Positions 7,872-13,424 of a DNA stretch of 13,424 nucleotides are shown in pieces (the stretch's first letter is position 1; the number at the start of each line of letters is the position of its first letter). The DNA comes from Prevotella sp. CAG:1185 (GTDB taxonomy: Bacteria; Bacteroidota; Bacteroidia; Bacteroidales; Bacteroidaceae): the NCBI GenBank assembly GCA_000436695.1, contig HF992555.1, positions 1-13,424 on the forward strand, given 5' to 3'. Both the position numbers and the translations under genes were made by a program. The notes under the pieces are model-generated. The model did no database searches, had not been told where the DNA came from, and saw only the letters and a program-made list of their open reading frames with translations.

Positions 7872-8912
7872 ATGAACAACAAGAAACTTATAAAAAGAAT
7901 ATATAACGTGGTAATCGTGCTGCTGCTCATCGGAGCAATAGCGTATGTAGTAACACGCTTTGTACATCCGGCAAACACAGAATATACTGACGACGCACAG
8001 GTGCAGCGCCACATAACACCGATAAACACCCGTGTGCAGGGATTTATCAAGGAGATACGCTTTGAGGAGTATCAGCACGTGAAGAAGGGTGACACGCTCG
8101 TTATCATCGAAGATGCCGAATATCGTCTTCAGCTTGCTCAGGCTGAGGCCAACTATCGCGGCTCACGTTCGGGCTCTTCTGCCATATCAGCCGGAATGAA
8201 CACCACGACGAGCAACGTGAGAGTGGCTTCTGCAGGCATAGAGGAGGCTAAAGCCGACATGGACAACGCCCGCCGCGACTATGAGCGCTATGCTTCATTG
8301 CTGAAGAAAGACGCTGTTACCCGACAGCAGTATGACAACGCGCTGACAAGATATAAGGCTGCGAAGGCGCGTTATGAGCAGGCAAGCGCAAGTCGCCGTT
8401 CAACATCGCTCGTAAAGAACGAGCAGGCTCACCGTCTGAGTCAGAACACTGCAGGTGTAAGCGTTGCCGAGGCTGCCGTAAATCTTGCCCGTCTGAACCT
8501 TTCATATACAGTTATCGTGGCTACATGCGACGGTGTTATGGGCCGCAAGGACATTCATGTAGGTCAGCTTGTTCAGCCTGGACAGATGCTTGCGCGCATT
8601 GTTGATGATGATCAGGTATGGGTTATTGCCAACTATCGTGAAACACAGCTGAAGAATATCTCTGTAGGCGACCCCGTAGAGTTTACGGCCGATGCCATTC
8701 CGGGCGTTACATATAAAGGTGTGGTAGAGTCGTTCAGCCCTGCCACAGGCTCAGCTTATTCTATGGTTCCTGCCGACAATGCCACAGGCAACTTCGTTAA
8801 GGTTGAGCAGCGCGTGCCGGTGCGTATAGCCATTGTAGGAAAGAACAGTGCCGCCGACCTGAAGAAACTTCTTGCCGGACTGAATGTTGAAACATTGGTA
8901 ATGTATAAGTAA
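7872..8912 (+). CDS. HlyD/EmrA-type membrane fusion protein of a drug efflux pump
   Basis: The 346-residue protein has a short basic N-terminus, one transmembrane anchor (about residues 12-29, VVIVLLLIGAIAYVV) and a periplasmic body. The order is: half of a biotinyl-lipoyl-like domain (YTDDAQVQRHITPINTRVQG, then KKGDTLVIIEDAEY), a helical hairpin rich in Ala/Glu/Arg (about 85-200), the second lipoyl half (GVMGRKDIHVGQLVQPGQML), and a beta-barrel domain. The C-terminal part contains SPATGSAYSMVPADNATGNFVKVEQRVPVRI, very close to the EmrA subgroup signature. It links the inner-membrane permease to the TolC-type channel. The A-rich leader before the ATG is typical for the phylum. Its stop lies 1 base before the permease start, implying coupled translation. 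Confidence 0.95.
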   Translation: MNNKKLIKRIYNVVIVLLLIGAIAYVVTRFVHPANTEYTDDAQVQRHITPINTRVQGFIKEIRFEEYQHVKKGDTLVIIEDAEYRLQLAQAEANYRGSRSGSSAISAGMNTTTSNVRVASAGIEEAKADMDNARRDYERYASLLKKDAVTRQQYDNALTRYKAAKARYEQASASRRSTSLVKNEQAHRLSQNTAGVSVAEAAVNLARLNLSYTVIVATCDGVMGRKDIHVGQLVQPGQMLARIVDDDQVWVIANYRETQLKNISVGDPVEFTADAIPGVTYKGVVESFSPATGSAYSMVPADNATGNFVKVEQRVPVRIAIVGKNSAADLKKLLAGLNVETLVMYK

Positions 8913-8913
8913 T

Positions 8914-10449
8914 ATGCCGCCGATTCCTACAGGACCATTCACGATGCCGATGATGAACGGCTTCGTGCCCAAGAAAATACAGCCATGGATATATGTCCTC
9001 TTCGCCTTCCTGTTTCAGTTGGCGGGAGGCATGTATGCCGGGGCCATGCCTCATGTCATGGGCGATATATGCATCATGCGTGAGGATGTTACAATGATTG
9101 TGCTGTGCGGCGTTATAGGCGTTAATATGCCTTTCCCGTTCCTTTTCCGTTTCAAGTTCAGGTTCACCAACCGCCAGCTGCTCATCACGGTAGCTCTCGT
9201 TATAGCCGCATGCAACTGGCTGTGCATGCACACCGAGTCGGTGCCCGTGTTGTGCCTCCTCTCTTATATCGCAGGCTTCTTTAAGCTATGCGGAACGTTC
9301 GAGTGTATGTCTAACATTCAGTTGTGGATGACGTCAAAGCGCGACTTCACCATATTCTTCCCATTGCTCTATTGCATCGTGTTGGGTGATATGAGTCTGT
9401 CGCCGTGGATAACCGTACAGCTCACATATATATTCCAAAGCTGGTATGCCATGCACTGGGCTATGATTGGAGCAATGCTTCTCATTGTGCTTTTGGTGTA
9501 TGTGCTCACTCACGACTTCCGCTTCATGAAGCCGCTGCCGCTGATAAGTCTCGACTGGCTTGGATGTTTCCTTTGGTCAATACTCCTTGTCGAGATTGTG
9601 TTCTTGTTTAATTACGGAGAGTTCTACAACTGGTGGGACGGCCGTCCGTTCCGTGTGGTTACGTTCATGGTGCCCGTAACGTTCTATTTTGCGCTGCAGC
9701 GCATGCGCCACATACGCCACCCATATATAGCTCCCGAAGCGTGGCTCTATAAGCGACTGCTGCCTCTGCTTGCAGTGTTTGCGCTGGTTGAGCTTATCAA
9801 TTCGACTCCAAAGATATTGCAGAACACGTTTACGTCGGGCGTTCTTCATTTTGGCGCAATATCCACGTCAGTGTTCTATCTTGTCGAGTGGGTGGGCCCT
9901 ATATGCGGATGTATGTTTGTGATGTTCTGGATTAAGGTGCTGAAGCAGAAGTTCACCCGTCTGCTAACCGTGGGACTTATAGCCCTGCTGGCTTATGAGG
10001 TGCAGATGTATCTTATGATAACGCCCGGTCTTGACATCGCGAGCTTCTATCTTCCTATATTTTGCAGAACCTTCGGCGTGTCGATATTCTTCACGGCGCT
10101 GACCATATATCTTGAGGAGCTTATGCCGTTTCAGCATTTCTTCATGGGACTTACCATGGCAGGATTTATCCGCAACGGTGTTGTCGACACAATATGTTCG
10201 GGCATATACAGTTTCTCGCTCAGGCATCACATCGCCGAAAACTTTGCGCGCGCCATGCCTTATGATGCCACGCAGGTTATACTTGTCAGCTTGAAACAGC
10301 TGTTCGGCGTTACATGTATTATAGCTACAGTTGTGCTGCTCATCTTCCTTGTATGGGACATTCAGCCCGTAAGAGAAACTCTGAAGAAGATGCCTTACTG
10401 GAGCGTTGTTGGGCGATTGATACGCAGACAGATGTCTTCGGGCAAATAG
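8914..10449 (+). CDS. Major facilitator superfamily permease of the tripartite pump (EmrB/DHA2-like, divergent)
   Basis: The 511-residue, very hydrophobic protein has about 14 predicted membrane segments by eye, the length and topology of DHA2 drug:proton antiporters such as EmrB. The ATG is separated from the previous stop by one base. It should exchange protons for an amphipathic substrate and hand it to the EmrA-like partner. The usual loop 2-3 motif (G-x-L-x-D-R-x-G-R) is not visible; the corresponding stretch reads MPFPFLFRFKFRFTNRQ. The TM5 antiporter motif is also weak (LLYCIVLGDMSLSPWITVQL). Segments rich in Trp, Met and Phe (FNYGEFYNWWDGRPFR) are characteristic. Function as an efflux permease is therefore inferred mainly from operon context. 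Substrate unknown. Confidence 0.88.
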   Translation: MPPIPTGPFTMPMMNGFVPKKIQPWIYVLFAFLFQLAGGMYAGAMPHVMGDICIMREDVTMIVLCGVIGVNMPFPFLFRFKFRFTNRQLLITVALVIAACNWLCMHTESVPVLCLLSYIAGFFKLCGTFECMSNIQLWMTSKRDFTIFFPLLYCIVLGDMSLSPWITVQLTYIFQSWYAMHWAMIGAMLLIVLLVYVLTHDFRFMKPLPLISLDWLGCFLWSILLVEIVFLFNYGEFYNWWDGRPFRVVTFMVPVTFYFALQRMRHIRHPYIAPEAWLYKRLLPLLAVFALVELINSTPKILQNTFTSGVLHFGAISTSVFYLVEWVGPICGCMFVMFWIKVLKQKFTRLLTVGLIALLAYEVQMYLMITPGLDIASFYLPIFCRTFGVSIFFTALTIYLEELMPFQHFFMGLTMAGFIRNGVVDTICSGIYSFSLRHHIAENFARAMPYDATQVILVSLKQLFGVTCIIATVVLLIFLVWDIQPVRETLKKMPYWSVVGRLIRRQMSSGK

Positions 10450-10497
10450 GAAAGTGCCTCATAGGTAACCATAATGATAAAAAGCGGCGGCAGTGCG

Positions 10498-10527
10498 CTG
10501 AATATTCGGGAAAAATGTGTATGTTTG
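10498..10527 (+). promoter_or_regulatory. Candidate promoter of the MgtC-type gene
   Basis: TATGTTTG (10520-10527) matches the Bacteroidetes -7 element, and CTG (10498-10500) sits exactly 19 bases upstream as a one-mismatch -33 element. Transcription would begin near 10534, leaving a leader of about 14 bases before the ATG at 10548. Confidence 0.45.
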
Positions 10528-10547
10528 CAGAAAATAGTTACACGCTT

Positions 10548-11222
10548 ATGTTTACTACTACCGAATTTATTCTGCGTATTGCCGTCGCCGGCGTTCTTGG
10601 CGCTGCTGTCGGCTTGGAGCGTGAACTGCGTGCCAAGGAAGCCGGTACGCGTACACATTTTCTTGTGTCTATGGGATCGGCCCTTTTCACCATCCTTTCG
10701 CAATACGGCTTCAACGAGTCACTGAAGCTCTACGAATCGCTTGCCTCTTTCGACCCTTCGCGTATAGCGGCGCAGGTGGTTACAGGTATCGGTTTTATTG
10801 GTGCCGGCACCATAATATTTCAGAAGCACGTTGTCAAGGGACTAACCACGGCTGCCGGTCTTTGGGTAACAGCCGCCATCGGCATGACCGCCGCCACCGG
10901 ACTTTATGCCCTCGCCATTGGCAGCACGGTGCTTGTGTTGTGCTGTCTTGAGCTGTTTACCTACGTGATACGCCGTTTCGGAATGAAAAAGATTGTTGTT
11001 ACGTTTTCCACGCATAGCCATGAAAATGTACGGCAGTTGCTCAGCGAACTGCAGGCTGAAGGCATTGATTTTGACAATTACGAGATGAAACAAAACGTAA
11101 TAGACGGCGAACGGCAGTATGAGGTTACGCTCGAACTGAAACTCCGCCGCAGAAATTACCGTAGCCGGATATTCGATTTTGTGAAGGAGTTTAATGGAGT
11201 AAGTATCGAACTTATAGAATAG
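10548..11222 (+). CDS. MgtC/SapB family inner-membrane protein
   Basis: The frame is open far upstream, into the permease gene (10314), but family similarity begins at MFTTTEFILRIAVAG. The ATG at 10548 gives 224 residues, the normal length, and sits just after a candidate promoter; ATGs at 10515 and 10521 are alternatives. The N-terminal ~130 residues contain the MgtC hallmark segments GAAVGLERELRAKEAGTRTH, VVTGIGFIGAGTIIF and VKGLTTAAGLWVTAAIGM across several membrane helices. The C-terminal ~75 residues form a soluble ACT-like domain (KKIVVTFSTHSHENVRQLL...YEVTLELKL). Relatives are linked to growth at low magnesium and, in Salmonella, to control of the F-type ATPase; the role in Bacteroidetes is less clear. 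A strong terminator follows. Confidence 0.92.
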   Translation: MFTTTEFILRIAVAGVLGAAVGLERELRAKEAGTRTHFLVSMGSALFTILSQYGFNESLKLYESLASFDPSRIAAQVVTGIGFIGAGTIIFQKHVVKGLTTAAGLWVTAAIGMTAATGLYALAIGSTVLVLCCLELFTYVIRRFGMKKIVVTFSTHSHENVRQLLSELQAEGIDFDNYEMKQNVIDGERQYEVTLELKLRRRNYRSRIFDFVKEFNGVSIELIE

Positions 11223-11264
11223 CCGGCAAGATGCTGCTTATGGCGGTTATCTGTTTTTAATCAT

Positions 11265-11293
11265 AAAGGACAGTCAGAAGCTGTCCTTTTTTT
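11265..11293 (+). terminator. Intrinsic terminator after the MgtC-type gene
   Basis: AAAGGACAG (11265-11273) and CTGTCCTTT (11281-11289) form a perfect 9-bp stem with a 7-base loop, running into TTTTTTT (11287-11293). It lies 43 bases after the TAG at 11222 and isolates the GLPGLI operon from upstream transcription. Confidence 0.92.
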
Positions 11294-11320
11294 ATTGCAT
11301 AATTAAACTTAGGCAGAATA

Positions 11321-11400
11321 TTAACTACGAATATTAGTTAAATGGCGCGGACTTAGTGTTAACAGACTAAGTCTTTTAGTTAAATATGCAGTCGTTTAAC
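11321..11400. repeat. Cluster of GTTAA/TTAAC elements upstream of the GLPGLI operon
   Basis: TTAACTA (11321-11327) and TAGTTAA (11335-11341) form an inverted repeat. TTAGTTAAAT occurs directly repeated at 11334-11343 and 11376-11385. The palindrome TGTTAACA (11357-11364) sits in the loop of a GACTTAG/CTAAGTC hairpin (11350-11373), and GTTTAAC ends the cluster (11394-11400). All lie between a terminator and a candidate promoter, where a regulator could bind. AT-rich sequence yields such words easily, so this is tentative. Confidence 0.4.
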
Positions 11401-11420
11401 TTTTATTAATGCTATTGTTG

Positions 11421-11450
11421 TTGTGATAACTAATATATTTAGTTCCTTTG
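11421..11450 (+). promoter_or_regulatory. Candidate promoter of the GLPGLI operon
   Basis: TTG (11421-11423), a 19-base spacer, and TTCCTTTG (11443-11450) fit the -33/-7 pattern with one mismatch in the -7 element. Start of transcription would be near 11457, giving a leader of about 73 bases to the ATG at 11530. Confidence 0.45.
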
Positions 11451-11529
11451 TTACGGCCAATGGGCATAAAGATATTAAATCATTGACCAGCATTATTGTT
11501 GATTTAGAAAGACAAAAACATAACGAATT

Positions 11530-12291
11530 ATGAATATACGGACAATATTAGTAGCCATATTGTTGGCTTTAGGCATTACTGAAATCAAGGCACAGCAAAC
11601 CCATGTTATCGAACCGGCTGTTATGGAAGTAAACTATCACGTTATTTTTGGGCATAATTATGACGATTATGCACTTAGGATAGGAAAGAACGTAAGCCAG
11701 TTTTTCAGTTATAACAAACTTAGGTTTGATTCTCTCAGCAACAGCGATGAGGCGTCGTCAATGATTATTGTTAACGAGATGTTAGAGAAATCAAAAAAAT
11801 TGAATGAAAACAAGGATGTGCCTATAGTAGAAAGTCCGGGTTACGGAGATTATCTCTACACCGGCTTGTGTAAAGACAGCATAAGCGTCTATTGCCAGAT
11901 AATGTTCAATAACTTCCGTATAGTTGAGCCAAATCCTGTGCTTAACTGGAATATATGTGAAGACAGCACTCGCCAGATTATGGGATTCACCTGCCATCTT
12001 GCCACTGTGAATTTCCGTGGCAGATTGTGGAAGGCATGGTATACCGAAGAAATTCCTGTTATGCAAGGCCCTTGGAAACTGCACGGTCTGCCGGGCCTGA
12101 TACTATGTGCCGAGGTCGACGGCTTCGTAAGCTTTACGGCTGTGGGCATCAAGACCGATAACGTTACTCCTGTAACCTTTTATAACTTCTGGAGAGAAAA
12201 GTTCGAAGACATAGAACGCACGAAATACTTGAAGAAAATGAAGACATCTTATCCTAAGGGTACAAAAATAAATGTTTTAGAGTTGGAATGA
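11530..12291 (+). CDS. GLPGLI family secreted/periplasmic protein
   Basis: The 253-residue protein has a clear signal peptide (MNIRTILVAILLALGITEIKAQ, cleavage near residue 22) and no further membrane segment. The family-naming motif lies in GPWKLHGLPGLI (residues 180-191), preceded by NWNICEDSTRQIMGFTCHLATVNFRGRLWKAWYTEEIP arranged as in the family. It has several cysteines after the signal peptide (residues 114, 122, 143, 155, 193), possibly disulfide-forming. GLPGLI proteins are common in Bacteroidetes, often in multiple copies, with no established biochemical function known to me. The stop codon overlaps the start of the next gene in ATGA, so the two are translationally coupled. It probably works with that outer-membrane protein. 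Length is within the family range. Confidence 0.9.
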   Translation: MNIRTILVAILLALGITEIKAQQTHVIEPAVMEVNYHVIFGHNYDDYALRIGKNVSQFFSYNKLRFDSLSNSDEASSMIIVNEMLEKSKKLNENKDVPIVESPGYGDYLYTGLCKDSISVYCQIMFNNFRIVEPNPVLNWNICEDSTRQIMGFTCHLATVNFRGRLWKAWYTEEIPVMQGPWKLHGLPGLILCAEVDGFVSFTAVGIKTDNVTPVTFYNFWREKFEDIERTKYLKKMKTSYPKGTKINVLELE

Positions 12292-13424
12292 AACATTGTA
12301 TACTCTTTTTCTTTTTAATCCTTTGCTCCATATCAGTTGAGGCTCAGGTAGATGTCAGCGGCACTGTGACCGACGCTGAAGGTAAGCCATTGCCAAACAT
12401 CATAATAAAGAATGTGGATGCAGTGACCAAAAAGATGAATGGCTACACCACTACTGACGATAAAGGGTGGTGGAGCATAAAGGCTAAGGCAGGTTCGGTG
12501 CTTCAGTTTTCGGCTATAGGCTTCAAGAAGCATGAACTTACCGTAAAGGTCGGCATGGGCGAGCAGCATGTAGTGCTTGAAGACAATGCCGTGGCACTGA
12601 AAGAAATCACCGTTAAGGCCGCTCCCGTACATATTTCAGGCGACACAATAAAGTATCTGCTGTCGACATTTGCCAAACCCGAAGACCGCACACTGGCAGA
12701 CGTATTGACGCGCGTGCCCGGTTTTGAGGTGAACAAGGACAACGGGCAGATATCCTATGAGGGCAAGAACATCAGCAATTTCTATATAGAAGGAATGGAT
12801 CTGATGGGCGGAAAGTATGGTGTGGCCACCAAGTCGCTGCCGCAGCAGGATGTGGCTTCGGTTGAGGTGATGAAGCACCACCAGCCAATCCGTGTGCTCG
12901 ACGACTTTACATATTCAGACGAGAGTGCCATAAACATAAAGATGAAGAAGGGTGCGCACGAACACTGGACGGGAACGTTCAACGGCGGGGGCGGCTTTGG
13001 CGGTTATGGCGGACTGTGGAATATTGAAACTTTTGCCATGCGCCTGAAGTCAAACTGGCAGACGCTTATCACATATAAGACAAATAACACGGGTAACGAT
13101 ATTCTGAGTGAAACCAAGCCGTTGTTCTCTTTCGGTGAGCTTGACAACAAACTGAAGCCGCTGATAGAACTGCCTGCGCCTTCTGCGGAAAAACTGAAAC
13201 AGCGCTCGCTCTTTAACCGCACTCATGCAGCTACCGTAAACACGCTGGTCAGGCTGACTGACAACTCGCAGATGAATGTGCAGGTAACGTATGTTCACGA
13301 CCGTCAGGAAGCTTATGCACGGCGCACGTCGGAGTATTTTGTAAATACAGGCAACCGTGTCATTGACAACACAAAGCAATATATGGAGAAGACCGACAGG
13401 CTGTCGGCCAAGCTGAAATACGAG
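12288..13424 (+). CDS. Outer-membrane receptor-like protein with carboxypeptidase-regulatory-like domain (cut by window edge)
   Basis: The frame is open from the ATG at 12288, overlapping the upstream stop by 4 bases, to the window end (379 codons, no stop). A signal peptide (1-20, ending VEAQ) is followed by a beta-sandwich of the carboxypeptidase-regulatory type (about 22-98: VSGTVTDAEGKPLPN, TTDDKGWWSIKA, LQFSAIGFKKHEL). A plug-like domain follows (about 105-225: LADVLTRVPGFEVNKDNGQI, FYIEGMDLMGGKYG, VASVEVMKHHQPIRVLDD, AINIKMKKG). The beginning of a beta-barrel starts with the glycine-rich FNGGGGFGGYGG. The plug departs from classical TonB receptors: IEGMDL stands where a DG-x-P is usual, and HHQPIRVL replaces the usual G-x-x-x-x-x-YG. 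No TonB box is evident. Its immediate pairing with GLPGLI suggests joint function in export, import or surface processing; the substrate is unknown. Confidence 0.88.
   Translation, partial: MKHCILFFFLILCSISVEAQVDVSGTVTDAEGKPLPNIIIKNVDAVTKKMNGYTTTDDKGWWSIKAKAGSVLQFSAIGFKKHELTVKVGMGEQHVVLEDNAVALKEITVKAAPVHISGDTIKYLLSTFAKPEDRTLADVLTRVPGFEVNKDNGQISYEGKNISNFYIEGMDLMGGKYGVATKSLPQQDVASVEVMKHHQPIRVLDDFTYSDESAINIKMKKGAHEHWTGTFNGGGGFGGYGGLWNIETFAMRLKSNWQTLITYKTNNTGNDILSETKPLFSFGELDNKLKPLIELPAPSAEKLKQRSLFNRTHAATVNTLVRLTDNSQMNVQVTYVHDRQEAYARRTSEYFVNTGNRVIDNTKQYMEKTDRLSAKLKYE

Noticed and set aside
10314..10547. Upstream extension of the MgtC-type reading frame into the permease gene (302-residue version)
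   Set aside because: The first ~78 residues read out of frame through the end of the permease gene and show no family character. MgtC similarity begins at the ATG at 10548, which follows a candidate promoter.
1..13424. CRISPR arrays, tRNA/rRNA genes, insertion sequences, phage or restriction genes
   Set aside because: No regularly spaced repeats, cloverleaf-like segments, terminal inverted repeats with transposase, or phage/defence protein motifs were seen on either strand.

Overview
The window looks like a Bacteroidales chromosome segment, most likely Prevotella or a close relative. The evidence is outer-membrane receptors with an N-terminal carboxypeptidase-regulatory-like domain, a GLPGLI-family protein, A-rich leaders mostly lacking Shine-Dalgarno sites, and promoters of the Bacteroidetes form TTTG / TAnnTTTG. 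Family assignments rest on reading motifs by eye; no database search was possible.

Left part (1-6222, all minus strand): the N-terminal third of the disaggregase ClpB runs off the left edge. A roughly 700-bp gene-free stretch with several small inverted repeats follows. Next comes a TonB-dependent receptor with its own strong intrinsic terminator. This receptor is broken by a single in-frame TGA (1848-1850) about 100 codons before its natural end, with intact barrel sequence continuing beyond it. A YitT-type membrane protein follows, with a textbook promoter and a terminator. Last is an AraC-family regulator.

Centre (6444-10449, plus strand): an efflux operon diverges from the AraC gene: TolC-type outer-membrane factor, EmrA/HlyD-type membrane fusion protein, and a 511-aa major-facilitator permease. 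Together they should form a tripartite pump spanning both membranes, probably controlled by the AraC protein through the shared 220-bp intergenic region. An MgtC/SapB-family membrane protein follows with its own candidate promoter and a strong terminator (11265-11293).

Right part (11294-13424, plus strand): a regulatory-looking intergenic region with repeated GTTAA/TTAAC elements precedes a two-gene unit. It encodes a secreted GLPGLI-family protein and, overlapping by 4 bases (ATGA), a large outer-membrane receptor-like protein with a carboxypeptidase-regulatory-like domain and a degenerate plug, cut by the right edge. The biochemical role of this pairing is not established as far as I know, which makes it the most open functional question here. 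The nonsense-interrupted receptor is the clearest sequence anomaly. I saw no tRNA, rRNA, CRISPR array, IS element or phage gene.
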